DNA of 64,000 nucleotides from Variovorax sp. Root411 (GCF_001425205.1 NZ_LMDW01000012.1:480001-544000), one strand, 5' to 3'; numbered from the stretch's first letter, positions 19,972 to 30,814 are shown. Program-made: numbers and translations. Notes: generated by a model from the sequence alone, not told the origin.

Positions 19972-22330
19972 GCGCCTGCTGCCACTGCTGCTTCTTTCCG
20001 GCCTGATGCCATTCGCAGCTCAGGCGGAGAACGCCGCAACCGGCTGGAGCTCGCTGGTGGTTGCATCCGCAGAAGCGAACCTCACCGGCCCGAGCGGCAA
20101 CGACCTCTATCTGGAACTGAGCCTCAACGGGAATCCCCAGGGGCTGGTGCATTTTGGCCTGCGCGGCCGGGATCTCTGGGCCAGCGCCGCCACGCTGCGG
20201 CAGCTGGGCTTCGTGCTGCCGGCGGGCGTGTCCGATCCGGTGAGGCTCAAGAGCCTTCCCGGGGTCCAGGTGAAGTACGACACCGCAAACCAGAGCGTCG
20301 CGATCAATGCCTCCGCCGATGTGCTGCGTCTGCCGACGACGGTGGTCGACACGTCGGCGGTCATCGCGCCGAAGGCCAGCGCTTCGCCCGGTTTGCTGCT
20401 CAACTACGACCTCTATGGCACGCAGGGCCGCAACAACACGTCCAGCTTCAACGCCCTGACCGAACTGCGCGCATTCAGCGGAAGCTCGGTGTTCAGCAGC
20501 ACGCAAATGACGCGTGCGACCCGCCTCGAGGGCGAGGCCTGGCAGCATGATTCCGTCCGGCTCGACACCACCTGGAGCCAATCATTCCCCGATGACATGC
20601 TGACTCTCCGCGTGGGCGACACCACCACGGCTTCGCTGCCATGGTCGCGCTCCACCCGGATCGGCGGCATCCAGCTGTCGCGCAATTTTGCGCTGCAGCC
20701 CTATCGCACCACCACGCCGCTGCCGGCTTTCCTGGGGGCGGCCGCGCTGCCTTCGCAGGTGGAGCTCTATATCAATGGCCTGCGCCAGTACACGGGCCAG
20801 GTACCGGCGGGGCCGTTCCAGCTCAACACGGTTCCGAGCATCAACGGCGCCGGCAATGCCCAGGTGGTTCTGACCGACGCCTTCGGCCGCGCGACGACGC
20901 TCGATTTCTCGCTGTACGACACGCAACGGCTGCTGGAGAAGGGCCTGTCCGACTGGTCCGTCGACCTGGGCATGGTGCGCAAGAACTACGGCCTGCGCTC
21001 GTCCGACTATGGCAGCGATCCCGCCGCCACCGGCACCTGGCGCTACGGTGTGAGCAACAGCTTCACGCTGGAGACGCACGGCGAGGCCACCAAGGGACTG
21101 GTCAAGGGCGGTGTCGGCGGCGCATGGCTGCTCGGCCAAAGCGGCGTGCTGGCAGGCGCCGTGGCGCACAGCAGCTACCAAGGCCAGACGGGCTCGCTGC
21201 TGAACCTGGGCTACAGCTGGCGCGACAACCATTTCAACTTTGCGGTCGAAGGCACCCGCACGCGCGGCGAATACCGCGATGTCGCATCGCTGTACGGCAG
21301 TGCGCCGGCACGTGGCTCGGGCCGCGCATCCGTCGGCTACACCACCAACGGCTTCGGCAGTTTCGGCCTCAGCTACCTTTACCTGCGCTATCCCACGCAG
21401 CAGCCGACGCGCCTGGCCAGCGTCTACTGGTTCACTGCGCTGGGACGCAGCGCCTCGGTGAATGTGAGCCTCAACCAGAATCTCGACGACCGGCGAGAGC
21501 GCAGCCTCTTCGTCGGCTTCACCTGGGCGCTGGACGGCAAGGTCACGGCCAGCACCGGGATGCAGCGCGACCGCGACAGCACCATCTACACCGCCGACGC
21601 GCAAAGCTCGATGCAGGGCGACGGCGGCATCGGCTGGCGTGCCGGCCTGCGCCAGGGCGGCGGCCAGAACGGCGGGCAGGCCCAGGTCGACTACCTGGGC
21701 CGCTACGGCCGAGCCATGGCGGGCATCAGCGTGCTCGGCGACAGCCGCTACGCCTATGCCGGTGCCACCGGTTCGATCGCATTCATGGGCGGCCAGCCCT
21801 TCGCGGCCCGGCGCATCGACGATGCCTTCGCGGTGGTCTCCACCGACGGCATCGCCGGCGTGCCGGTGAGGCTGGAGAACCGGGACATCGGCACCACGGA
21901 CGGCCAGGGCATGCTGCTGGTGGCGCCGCTGCGCGCCTACCAGAAAAACCAGCTGTCCATCGATCCGATGCAATTGCCCGCCGACGTGAGGATCGAACGC
22001 GTGAAAACCGTTGCCACTCCGAGCGACCGCGCTGGCACGCTGGTGCGATTCGGCATCACGCCGGTGAGTGCGGCCGCGCTCCTGCTGGTGGACGAGGCGG
22101 GCAAGCCCCTGCCGCTGGGCAGCCGCGTGCGCGCCAACGCACAGGACGGCGAGCCAGCGCTGGTGGGCTTCGACGGCGCGGTGTACCTCGAGTCGCTCGA
22201 GGCGCGCAACACGCTCGATGTGCAGACACCCGGCGGCCACTGCAGGGCCAGTTTCGATTATCGCAAGGACGGCGCCGGAATTCCGCAGATCGGGCCGCTG
22301 CGCTGCGCCAGGGAGGCCAAGACGCCATGA
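19922..22330 (+). CDS. csuD: outer-membrane usher of the Csu-type pilus
   Basis: 802 aa. The N-terminus has a basic stretch (MATRRRKKFRRF) and a signal peptide ending about LMPFAAQA. FimD/PapC-type usher parts follow in order: an N-terminal subunit-binding domain (DLYLELSLNGNPQGLV), a beta-barrel with plug (VELYINGLRQYTGQVPAGPF; GNAQVVLTDAFGR), and a C-terminal carboxypeptidase-like/CTD region ending HCRASFDYRKDG...GPLRC. ATG at 19922 was chosen because the next upstream start gives no signal peptide. It assembles and exports the pilus across the outer membrane. Its stop overlaps the tip-subunit ATG (ATGA). Confidence 0.92.
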   Translation: MATRRRKKFRRFNASAERLLPLLLLSGLMPFAAQAENAATGWSSLVVASAEANLTGPSGNDLYLELSLNGNPQGLVHFGLRGRDLWASAATLRQLGFVLPAGVSDPVRLKSLPGVQVKYDTANQSVAINASADVLRLPTTVVDTSAVIAPKASASPGLLLNYDLYGTQGRNNTSSFNALTELRAFSGSSVFSSTQMTRATRLEGEAWQHDSVRLDTTWSQSFPDDMLTLRVGDTTTASLPWSRSTRIGGIQLSRNFALQPYRTTTPLPAFLGAAALPSQVELYINGLRQYTGQVPAGPFQLNTVPSINGAGNAQVVLTDAFGRATTLDFSLYDTQRLLEKGLSDWSVDLGMVRKNYGLRSSDYGSDPAATGTWRYGVSNSFTLETHGEATKGLVKGGVGGAWLLGQSGVLAGAVAHSSYQGQTGSLLNLGYSWRDNHFNFAVEGTRTRGEYRDVASLYGSAPARGSGRASVGYTTNGFGSFGLSYLYLRYPTQQPTRLASVYWFTALGRSASVNVSLNQNLDDRRERSLFVGFTWALDGKVTASTGMQRDRDSTIYTADAQSSMQGDGGIGWRAGLRQGGGQNGGQAQVDYLGRYGRAMAGISVLGDSRYAYAGATGSIAFMGGQPFAARRIDDAFAVVSTDGIAGVPVRLENRDIGTTDGQGMLLVAPLRAYQKNQLSIDPMQLPADVRIERVKTVATPSDRAGTLVRFGITPVSAAALLLVDEAGKPLPLGSRVRANAQDGEPALVGFDGAVYLESLEARNTLDVQTPGGHCRASFDYRKDGAGIPQIGPLRCAREAKTP

Positions 22331-23355
22331 GCCATTTTCTGACCCGCACTTTGCAGGCTCTGCGCCTGCCCTTGTTCTGCGCGCTGCTGTGGTGGCTGTC
22401 GGCGGGCAGCGCGCAGGCGCAGGTCAGTTGCACGGCGACGATGACGAACATGGCTTTCGGCACGGTCGATCTGGTCGACGGGAGCGCGCCGTCCACCACC
22501 GCCACGCTAAGCTACACCTGCACCAACACCGGCAGCAGCGCCACGTTCGCCAGGGTCTGCTTCAACATTGGCGACGGCGACCAAGGCCTCACCAACTTCA
22601 ATCCGCGTGTCATGAAAGACAGCGCCGGAGATTCCTTGAAGTTCCAGCTCTATCAGGGGACGACGGGCGGCACGATCTGGGGTTCGACTGGCAACCCGAC
22701 GGTGACAAGCCCCTTCGCGGTCGACATAAGCATTCCTCGCCGGAGTGGTAGCGTTTCGGGAACCAAGTCGGGAAGCGCCACCATGGCCGGGCAAATACTC
22801 GGCCTCCAGGGCACGGCGCCTCCAGGCGCGTACCAGGACAACTTCGGCACGGTTCACACCTCGATCACGCTCACGTCGAACACGAGCTCCGCGCCGACGA
22901 GCTGCGGAACGGGGGGGGCGGGCACCTTCGCCTTCGTGGTCAGCGCAACCATCGCCAAGAGCTGCCTGGTCACGGCCGATCCGCTGAACTTCGGCACCGT
23001 CGCAGGCCTGCCGGGGGCCGCCAATTCCGATCAGACCAGCACGATCAGCGTCACCTGCACGACACCCACCGCCTACACGGTCGCGCTGTTGCCATCCAAC
23101 GGCGCGACGACCGGCGCCGGGGTGATGTCGCCGACGGGGGGCGTGCCCGGCAACACGGACGCGGTGGCCTACCGCCTCTACCGCGATGCCGCGCGCTCGA
23201 GCCCCTGGGGCGGCGTCACGGGCACCAACACCGTCGCGGGCACCGGCACCGGGGCGGCCCAACTGCTGACCGTGTACGGCCGCGTTCTCGGCACCAGCGC
23301 CAACGTACGGCCGGACAGCTACCGTGACGTCGTGACGGTCAACGTGACCTACTGA
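22327..23355 (+). CDS. csuE: Csu-type tip subunit with two spore coat U domains
   Basis: 342 aa. The signal peptide ends in SAGSAQAQ. Two SCPU domains follow: the first from VSCTATMTNMAFGTVDL to about residue 185, the second from KSCLVTADPLNFGTVAG to the end (VVTVNVTY). Two-domain proteins at this operon position are CsuE-like tip adhesins whose N-terminal domain contacts surfaces through hydrophobic loops; that function is known for A. baumannii CsuE and inferred here. The second domain resembles the major pilin at 18720. Starts by a 4-bp overlap with the usher. Confidence 0.9.
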   Translation: MSHFLTRTLQALRLPLFCALLWWLSAGSAQAQVSCTATMTNMAFGTVDLVDGSAPSTTATLSYTCTNTGSSATFARVCFNIGDGDQGLTNFNPRVMKDSAGDSLKFQLYQGTTGGTIWGSTGNPTVTSPFAVDISIPRRSGSVSGTKSGSATMAGQILGLQGTAPPGAYQDNFGTVHTSITLTSNTSSAPTSCGTGGAGTFAFVVSATIAKSCLVTADPLNFGTVAGLPGAANSDQTSTISVTCTTPTAYTVALLPSNGATTGAGVMSPTGGVPGNTDAVAYRLYRDAARSSPWGGVTGTNTVAGTGTGAAQLLTVYGRVLGTSANVRPDSYRDVVTVNVTY

Positions 23356-23528
23356 GCTGAACTCAGCTGCGCCGGCGGCTGCCGGCACGGAAAAGCCTGC
23401 TGGCAAATTGCGGGCAATGCGCGAAGAATAGCGCCCGGGTTACCCTCATTTTCCCGCGACTCTGCCGATAGACCAGGCTGGGCATCGATGCGATGCCTTC
23501 CACCCAGGCTGCGACGAGAGGAGTTCTC

Positions 23529-24002
23529 ATGTCCGGAAACATGCGTCCTGCAGGGGCGACTGCGTTGCGGTCGCCGCGAACGGCTCCATCACTGGCCGCC
23601 GTGGGCATGCTGCTGCTCGCGCTTTCGTTGCAACCGGGGGTCGGTTCCGCGGAGCCGATGCGCGGCATGAACGGGGCTAGCGGCCGCTTCAGCCTGACGA
23701 TGGTCGTTCTTCCGACCTTCAAGGTGCTCGAGGTCACGCCCGCGAAGGGCGGGTACGAGTACCGCGTCTGGACCAACATGACATCGGTGCTCATCAAGGG
23801 TCGCGAGTACCGGTTCGACAAGATCGGAGAAACGAGGTTCACGGTGGCCGGCAACGATGCCGATGGCCGCGACAGCCTCGGCCCCGCCTGGCGAGGCGCG
23901 ATCGGTGCAATGGCTGCGGCCGCCAGTGGTGCTCAGCCGGACGCCGCAACGTCTGCGACCGGCGACGGCAGCAACGCGATGCGGGTGATGGTGACTTACT
24001 AG
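23529..24002 (+). CDS. small exported protein at the end of the pilus operon, unknown function
   Basis: 157 aa from ATG 23529, preceded by GAGAGGAG; an in-frame start 12 codons earlier lacks such a site. A hydrophobic segment (PSLAAVGMLLLALSLQPGVGSAE, about residues 20-42) fits a signal peptide. The mature part has a beta-rich middle (FSLTMVVLPTFKVLEVTPAKG, YEYRVWTNM) and an Ala-rich tail. It ends in RVMVTY, similar to the pilin endings VTVQVNY and VNVTY, but contains no Cys and no recognisable SCPU domain. It lies 173 bp after the tip subunit on the same strand. An inverted repeat GGCATCG/CGATGCC (23481-23497) lies between them. Role unknown; a pilus-associated or assembly factor is possible. 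Confidence 0.65.
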   Translation: MSGNMRPAGATALRSPRTAPSLAAVGMLLLALSLQPGVGSAEPMRGMNGASGRFSLTMVVLPTFKVLEVTPAKGGYEYRVWTNMTSVLIKGREYRFDKIGETRFTVAGNDADGRDSLGPAWRGAIGAMAAAASGAQPDAATSATGDGSNAMRVMVTY

Positions 24003-24079
24003 GCAGCAAGCAAAGCGAAAGCGCCGATTCGGTGATCGGCATCGAGCGCCCAGCCAACCTTGACCTGTGCGCGGCGCTT

Positions 24080-24757
24080 TCAGCCCTCGATGCCGCAACC
24101 GTTCAACACGAAAGCCACGAGTTCCCGCGCGATCGGCTCGCGATCGATCGGTGCGTCGGGCGGCAGGCCGAGCATCACGCGCGTCTGGATCGCGTAGTCG
24201 GCATAGCTCTGGGTCATGGCCCAGATGTGCATCAGCAGGATGCGCGCGTCGAGCGGGCGCATCTGCCCGCGCGCGATCCAGCCGTTGATCACGTCGATCT
24301 TCTTCTGCGTCCAGGCCCGCGCGTTGGGCCAGTAGCGGTCGAGGTTGCGGCCGCCGTCGAGGATCTCGCGCGTGAAGATGCGCGACATCTCGGGGCTGTC
24401 GAAGGCGTGGTCGAGCTTCTTGCGGATGTAGCCGCCGAGTACCGTGGCCGGGTCGCTCGCGTCCTCGAAGGAGAACACCACCTTCCACGCATGCAGCACC
24501 TGCATCAGCAGCTCTTCGTAGAGTTCTTCCTTGCCGGCGATGTAGTAGTGCAACTGGGGCTTGGTGAGACCGGCGCGCGCCGCGATGGCCTGGGTCGAGG
24601 TGCCTTTCAGCCCGTGCAGGCTGAACTCGGTGACCGCCGCGGCGCGGATCGCCGCCATGATGCGTTCGCGCCCTGGCCGTGCGCGCGACAGCGGGCCGTC
24701 GGGGGCGGGCATTTCCTGGGCGGTCGAAACGGGGAGGGCGGCTGGATCGGCGGTCAT
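24080..24757 (-). CDS. TetR-family regulator, RutR/YcdC type
   Basis: 225 aa. N-terminal TetR helix-turn-helix at about residues 33-80 (AAVTEFSLHGLKGTSTQAIA, RAGLTKPQLHYYIAGKEELY). The C-terminal domain has the YcdC/RutR look: KIDVINGWIARGQMRPLDA and HIWAMTQSYADYAIQTRVML match the pattern of E. coli RutR, a pyrimidine-responsive regulator. ATG at 24757 was chosen over upstream starts by fit to the family length. It lies apart from any obvious target: upstream are the divergent asparaginase gene and a 12-bp palindrome CATGCCGGCATG (24817-24828). The TTGACC-type palindrome at 18420-18448 is a possible remote target. Confidence 0.88.
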   Translation of the reverse strand: MTADPAALPVSTAQEMPAPDGPLSRARPGRERIMAAIRAAAVTEFSLHGLKGTSTQAIAARAGLTKPQLHYYIAGKEELYEELLMQVLHAWKVVFSFEDASDPATVLGGYIRKKLDHAFDSPEMSRIFTREILDGGRNLDRYWPNARAWTQKKIDVINGWIARGQMRPLDARILLMHIWAMTQSYADYAIQTRVMLGLPPDAPIDREPIARELVAFVLNGCGIEG

Positions 24758-24829
24758 GGTGGCGAGAAGGCGCGGTGCGCGCGGCCGATGGTAATCCCTC
24801 GCGCATGACCACATGCCATGCCGGCATGA

Positions 24830-25978
<1,149 letters not shown>

Positions 25979-26077
25979 GCCCCCGGCTTTTCACGCCGCT
26001 TCGCGGCGTGTAATTCGCCACCCCCCCGAGGGGGAGGCGCGGCTCGCCTTGGGGCGGCCCGGCGGCGGCCGCCTCCG
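25979..26077. repeat. GC-rich intergenic repeat-like element with hairpin
   Basis: CACGCCGC (25992-25999), TTC, GCGGCGTG (26003-26010) forms a perfect 8-bp stem, followed by CCCCCCGAGGGGG and other short G/C palindromes up to the PAP2 gene. It lies between convergent genes and may serve as a terminator. Its makeup resembles dispersed intergenic elements I associate with Comamonadaceae genomes, but only this copy is in the window. Confidence 0.45.
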
Positions 26078-26899
26078 CTAGTTCCGCTCTTGCTTGCCGC
26101 GATGGTGCCGCGCGTACTCGATGCTGGCGATGCAGATCGCCAGCCACGCGCCGCCCGAGCACAGCCCCGCGAGCACGTCGCTCGGGAAGTGCGCCCGCAC
26201 GAAGATGCGGCTGCAGGCCACGGTGATGACCACCGCCGTCGCCGCCATCACCGAAGGCATCCGCCAGCGCGGTGGCAGCATGCGCAGCCCCAGGTAGCCC
26301 AGCATGCCGTAGAGCACCATCGAGCCCGAGCTGTGGCCGCTCGGAAAGGAATAGCCCGATACCTGCGCGACGCCGAAGTCGTGCACCGGCCGTGTCCGCT
26401 CGAAGATGAGCTTGAGCGTGTGATTCAGCCCTGCGTTGCCCGCGACGGCCGCGACCCAGCCGATCGCGAACCCGCGATGCCCGCGCAGCCACAGCGCCGC
26501 CGCCACGACGGCGCACAGCAGCACCGCGACGATCGGGTCGCCCACGTGGGTGAGCCACGAGAACATCTCCCGCACGCCCGCCGGTGTGTGCGTGCCCACG
26601 GCGCGGCTGATCGTCTCGTCCAGCAGGCCCATCGGCCGGCCATCGCCGAGGCCTTCCGCCACTTCGGCGAACACCCAGGCCAGCGCGACCACCGACGCCG
26701 CGCCGATGGCCAGCCCGCCGAACAGCAGGCCCGTGCCCGGTTCGGGCTGTGCCGCATGCCTGCGCCGCAGGTGCTCGAAGCCCCACGCCGCGAGCCCGGC
26801 GGCCACGGTCAGCACCATCAGAAGAACCAGGAATCCGGGCCAGGCCTGGGCGCCGAGGCGCTCTCCCAGGGCGATCAATGCGGCATCTTCAACGGACAT
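26078..26899 (-). CDS. PAP2-family membrane phosphatase
   Basis: 273 aa integral membrane protein with several hydrophobic segments. The three phosphatase motifs are complete: K163-x6-R170-P171, PSGH at 186-189, and R231-x5-H237-x3-D241. Family members dephosphorylate lipid phosphates such as phosphatidate, phosphatidylglycerophosphate or undecaprenyl diphosphate on the periplasmic side; which of these applies is not determined. It is a single-gene unit, convergent with ansB and divergent from glyQ. Confidence 0.88.
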   Translation of the reverse strand: MSVEDAALIALGERLGAQAWPGFLVLLMVLTVAAGLAAWGFEHLRRRHAAQPEPGTGLLFGGLAIGAASVVALAWVFAEVAEGLGDGRPMGLLDETISRAVGTHTPAGVREMFSWLTHVGDPIVAVLLCAVVAAALWLRGHRGFAIGWVAAVAGNAGLNHTLKLIFERTRPVHDFGVAQVSGYSFPSGHSSGSMVLYGMLGYLGLRMLPPRWRMPSVMAATAVVITVACSRIFVRAHFPSDVLAGLCSGGAWLAICIASIEYARHHRGKQERN

Positions 26900-27070
26900 G
26901 GGCAGGGCGGGCGGATGGCAGGCGCAGGCGAGTCACGGCGTGTCGGCAGGGGTTTCAAAGGGGAGGTCGAGCATAGCGGGCCGTTCCTGACCGCCCACTG
27001 CCTCGTAAAATAGCCGGTTCGTTGCGCCGCGGGTCCTTCTCCCGCCGGGCGGCCGCCTTCACGCAGAGCC

Positions 27071-27979
27071 ATGCTGACCTTCCAACAAATCATTCTCAAA
27101 CTGCAGTCGTACTGGGCCGACAAGGGCTGCGCGCTGCTGCAACCGTACGACATGGAAGTGGGCGCGGGCACCTCGCACACCGCCACCTTCCTGCGCGCGC
27201 TCGGCCCCGAGCCCTGGAAGGCCGCGTACGTGCAGCCCAGCCGCCGCCCCAAGGACGGCCGCTACGGCGAGAACCCCAACCGCTTGCAGCACTACTACCA
27301 GTACCAGGTGGTGCTCAAGCCGGCGCCCAGCAACATCCTCGAGCTCTATCTCGGCAGCCTCGAAGCGCTGGGCTTCGACCTGAAGAAGAACGACATCCGT
27401 TTCGTGGAAGACGACTGGGAGAACCCCACGCTCGGTGCCTGGGGCCTGGGCTGGGAGGTGTGGCTCAACGGCATGGAGGTGACGCAATTCACCTACTTCC
27501 AGCAGGTCGGCGGCATCGACTGCAAGCCCATCACGGGCGAAATCACCTACGGCCTGGAGCGCCTGGCGATGTACCTGCAGCAGAAAGAAAGCATCTACGA
27601 ACTGGAGTGGGCGCCGGGCGTAACCTATGGTGACGTTTACCACCAGAACGAGGTCGAGCAGTCGACCTACAACTTCGAGCACAGCGACGCCGAGTTTTTG
27701 TTCACCGCCTTCAACGCGCACGAGAAGCAGGCCAAGAACCTCATGACCGAGCAGCTCGCGCTGCCGGCCTACGAACAGGTGCTGAAGGCCGCGCACAGCT
27801 TCAACCTGCTGGACGCGCGCGGCGCGATCAGCGTGACGGAGCGTGCCGCCTACATCGGCCGCATCCGCAACCTCGCGCGCAGCGTGGCGCAGAGCTACTA
27901 CGACAGCCGCGAGCGCCTTGGTTTCCCGATGGCGCCGCGCGAATGGGTCGCGCAGATGCCACCGAAGAAAGCGGCCTGA
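27071..27979 (+). CDS. glyQ: glycyl-tRNA synthetase alpha subunit
   Basis: 302 aa, the normal length for the alpha subunit of the bacterial (alpha-beta)2 enzyme. Class II core blocks are evident: [20 protein letters not shown], the motif around PDG-like [18 protein letters not shown], and [20 protein letters not shown]. It charges tRNA-Gly together with GlyS. A possible -10 TAAAAT lies near 27005. The beta subunit gene is at 28645, but an unrelated gene sits between the two. Confidence 0.97.
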   Translation: MLTFQQIILKLQSYWADKGCALLQPYDMEVGAGTSHTATFLRALGPEPWKAAYVQPSRRPKDGRYGENPNRLQHYYQYQVVLKPAPSNILELYLGSLEALGFDLKKNDIRFVEDDWENPTLGAWGLGWEVWLNGMEVTQFTYFQQVGGIDCKPITGEITYGLERLAMYLQQKESIYELEWAPGVTYGDVYHQNEVEQSTYNFEHSDAEFLFTAFNAHEKQAKNLMTEQLALPAYEQVLKAAHSFNLLDARGAISVTERAAYIGRIRNLARSVAQSYYDSRERLGFPMAPREWVAQMPPKKAA

Positions 27980-27997
27980 TACACCACAGTACGCCCG

Positions 27998-28549
27998 ATG
28001 CCCACCGTCTTCACCCACGTTGCCGTTCCCGTCTGTGCAGCCATTGCGCTGGGCACCCGGCGCGTGCCGGTGTCGGCGCTGCTCGCGGGCATGCTCGCGT
28101 CCATCGCGCCGGACTTCGACGGCCTGGCGTTCAAGCTCGGCATCGCCTACGGCGGCATGGCGGGCCACCGCGGCTTTACGCACACGCTGGTGTTCGCGCT
28201 GCTGCTAGGCCTCGCGGGCTGGTGGCTCGCGCCGCGCTGGGGCATGCGCCGGGCGGCGGGCTGGGCGTGGATTGCGCTGTGCACCATGTCGCATCCGCTG
28301 CTGGACATGCTCACCAACGGCGGCATCGGCATCGCCTTCTTCTGGCCGTTCAGCGACGTGCGCTATTTCAGCCCGTGGCGGCCCATCGAGGTGTCGCCGA
28401 TCGCCTTGAAGAAGTTCTTCTCGCCTCGCGGCGCGCAGGTGCTGTTCAACGAGATGGCCACCGTGTGGGCGCCGCTGCTGGCGGCCGCGGTGCTCGCGCT
28501 GGTTGCGCGTCGTTCCGTGGAGCGGCGCCACGGCGCCGCTGCCGCATGA
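27998..28549 (+). CDS. YdjM/LexA-binding-type inner-membrane metal-dependent hydrolase
   Basis: 183 aa with four or so hydrophobic segments. Conserved polar motifs of the family are visible: MPTVFTHVAVP at the start, APDFDG near residue 37, GHRGFTHTL near 57, and MSHPLLDMLTNGG near 100, which together form a histidine/aspartate-rich site. Members are annotated as membrane-bound metal-dependent hydrolases; the substrate is unknown. It sits between glyQ (18 bp gap) and glyS (95 bp gap) and is surely cotranscribed with them. Confidence 0.82.
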   Translation: MPTVFTHVAVPVCAAIALGTRRVPVSALLAGMLASIAPDFDGLAFKLGIAYGGMAGHRGFTHTLVFALLLGLAGWWLAPRWGMRRAAGWAWIALCTMSHPLLDMLTNGGIGIAFFWPFSDVRYFSPWRPIEVSPIALKKFFSPRGAQVLFNEMATVWAPLLAAAVLALVARRSVERRHGAAAA

Positions 28550-28644
28550 ATTCGGTCTTTTCTTCTTTCCCCTCCACGGTGCCGCTTCGCTGCGTGCCCG
28601 TGACCGGTGCCGCTCGCGGCCCATTTCCAACAACGCTCTGAGCC

Positions 28645-30777
28645 ATGTCGTCTGCCAGCCTTCTTGTCGAACTGTTTGTCGAGGAATTGCCGCCCAAGGC
28701 GCTGAAGAAGCTCGGTGATGCCTTTGCCGGCGTGCTGCGCGACCAGCTCGTGGCGCAAGGGCTCGCCGCATCCGGCGCCGTGCTCACCGCCTATGCCTCG
28801 CCGCGCCGCCTGGCTGCGCACCTCACGCACGTTGCCGAGCGCGCCGCCGACAAGGCCGTGTCGCAAAAGCTCATGCCTGTGGCCGTCGGCCTCGACGCCT
28901 CCGGCCAACCCACGCCCGCGCTGCTCAAGCGCCTGGGCGCGCTCGGCGCTGATGCGTCGGCCGTGCCCGGCCTGAAGCGTGCGATGGATGGCAAGGCCGA
29001 AGCCCTGTTCTACGAAAGCACCGCCAAGGGCGCCACGCTGGCCGAGGGCCTGCAGAAGGCCTTTGCCGAAGCGATTGCCAAGCTGCCGATCCCGAAGGTC
29101 ATGAGCTACCAGCTGGAAGAGGGCAGCGAGCTGCCGGGCTGGACCAGCGTGAGCTTCGTGCGCCCCGCGCACGGCCTCGTCGCGCTGCACGGCGACACCG
29201 TGGTGCCCATCGAGGCGCTGGGCCTGAAGGCCGGCCGCGAGACGCACGGGCATCGCTTCGAGGCGGCGGTCGATCCGGTCGTGCTGCGTGATGCCAACAG
29301 CTATGCGCTGCAGATGCAGGACGAAGGCGCCGTCATCGCGAGTTTCGAGGCGCGCCGCGCCGAAATCGCGCGCCAGCTCGCCGCAGCGGCGGTGAAGGTC
29401 GGGGGCGGCTCGGTGCCGATCCACGACGACGCGCTGCTCGACGAAGTGACCGCATTGGTCGAACGCCCCAACGTGCTGGTCTGCAGCTTCGAGCGCGAGT
29501 TCCTCGAAGTGCCGCAGGAATGCCTGATCCTCACGATGAAGGCCAACCAGAAATACTTTCCGCTGCTCGACGCGTCGAGCAAGCTCACCAACAAGTTCCT
29601 GGTGGTCAGCAACATCAGCCCCGACGATGCGAGCGCAGTCGTCGAAGGCAACGAGCGCGTCGTGCGCCCGCGCCTGGCCGACGCCAAGTTCTTCTTCGAC
29701 CAGGACCGCAAGAAGTCGCTGGCCTCGCGCGTCGAATCGCTGGGCAAGGTGGTCTATCACAACAAGCTTGGCACGCAGGGCGAGCGCGTGCAGCGCGTGA
29801 TGCACATCGCGCGCGGCATTGCAGAGAAGCTCGGCGATGCATCGCTGGCCGCGCACGCCACGCAGGCCGCTCAACTCGCCAAGGCCGATCTCGTGACCGA
29901 CATGGTCGGCGAGTTCCCCGAGCTGCAGGGCACCATGGGCCGCTACTACGCGCTGCACGACGGCCTCGATGCCTCGGTGGCCGACGCCATCGAAGACCAC
30001 TACAAGCCGCGCTTCGCCGGTGATGAATTGCCGCGCAACAGCGTGGGCCTCGTGGTCGCGCTGGCCGACAAGCTCGAGACGCTGGTCGGCATGTTCGGCA
30101 TCGGCAACCTGCCCACCGGCGACCGCGACCCGTTCGCGTTGCGCCGCCATGCGCTGGGGGTGCTGCGCATGCTGATCGAGAAAGACCTCGCGCTGGGGCT
30201 CGACGCCCTGCTGCAGGACGCCGCCGCGCAGTTCAAGGCCATTGACGGTTTCGACGGCGGCAAGGCCACGGTCGAACTGCAGGACTTCATCCTCGAGCGC
30301 CTCGCCGGCAGCCTGCGCGAGCAGGGCGCCAGCGCGCAAGAGGTCGACGCCGTGCTGGCCCCGCGTCCGCAGCGCCTGGGCGCGGTACCCAAGCTGCTGG
30401 CTGCGGTGCGCGCCTTTGCCGCATTGCCCGCCGCCGCCGCGCTGGCCGCCGCGAACAAGCGCATCGGCAACATCCTCAAGAAGGCGCCCGAGGCCGATGC
30501 GCACGTCAGCGAACTGCTGCTGCAGGAGCCGGCCGAGAAGGCGCTGCACGCGGCCATGGCGCAGGTCGTGCCCGCCGCCAACGCGCAGTTCGATGCCGGC
30601 GACTACACCGCCTCGCTGCAAACACTGGCCGCGCTGCGCGAGCCGGTCGACGCCTTCTTCGACGGCGTGATGGTCAACGCCGAGCAGGCCGACCTGCGGC
30701 TCAACCGGCTGGGGCTCTTGATGTCGCTGCACGCCGCGATGAACCGCGTGGCGCAGCTCGAACGGCTGGCTGTCTGA
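28645..30777 (+). CDS. glyS: glycyl-tRNA synthetase beta subunit
   Basis: 710 aa. N-terminal SASLLVELFVEELPPKALKKL is the standard opening. Further marks are VPQECLILTMKANQKYFPL, an HD-domain-like central part (GTMGRYYALHDG), and the C-terminal anticodon-binding DALR-like region ending in LMSLHAAMNRVAQLERL. It carries the tRNA-binding and part of the catalytic function with GlyQ. It is followed after 37 bp by gmhB on the same strand. Confidence 0.97.
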   Translation: MSSASLLVELFVEELPPKALKKLGDAFAGVLRDQLVAQGLAASGAVLTAYASPRRLAAHLTHVAERAADKAVSQKLMPVAVGLDASGQPTPALLKRLGALGADASAVPGLKRAMDGKAEALFYESTAKGATLAEGLQKAFAEAIAKLPIPKVMSYQLEEGSELPGWTSVSFVRPAHGLVALHGDTVVPIEALGLKAGRETHGHRFEAAVDPVVLRDANSYALQMQDEGAVIASFEARRAEIARQLAAAAVKVGGGSVPIHDDALLDEVTALVERPNVLVCSFEREFLEVPQECLILTMKANQKYFPLLDASSKLTNKFLVVSNISPDDASAVVEGNERVVRPRLADAKFFFDQDRKKSLASRVESLGKVVYHNKLGTQGERVQRVMHIARGIAEKLGDASLAAHATQAAQLAKADLVTDMVGEFPELQGTMGRYYALHDGLDASVADAIEDHYKPRFAGDELPRNSVGLVVALADKLETLVGMFGIGNLPTGDRDPFALRRHALGVLRMLIEKDLALGLDALLQDAAAQFKAIDGFDGGKATVELQDFILERLAGSLREQGASAQEVDAVLAPRPQRLGAVPKLLAAVRAFAALPAAAALAAANKRIGNILKKAPEADAHVSELLLQEPAEKALHAAMAQVVPAANAQFDAGDYTASLQTLAALREPVDAFFDGVMVNAEQADLRLNRLGLLMSLHAAMNRVAQLERLAV

Positions 30778-30814
30778 CCAGATCCACGACGTCTCCCAAA
30801 GGAGCGGCACTGCC

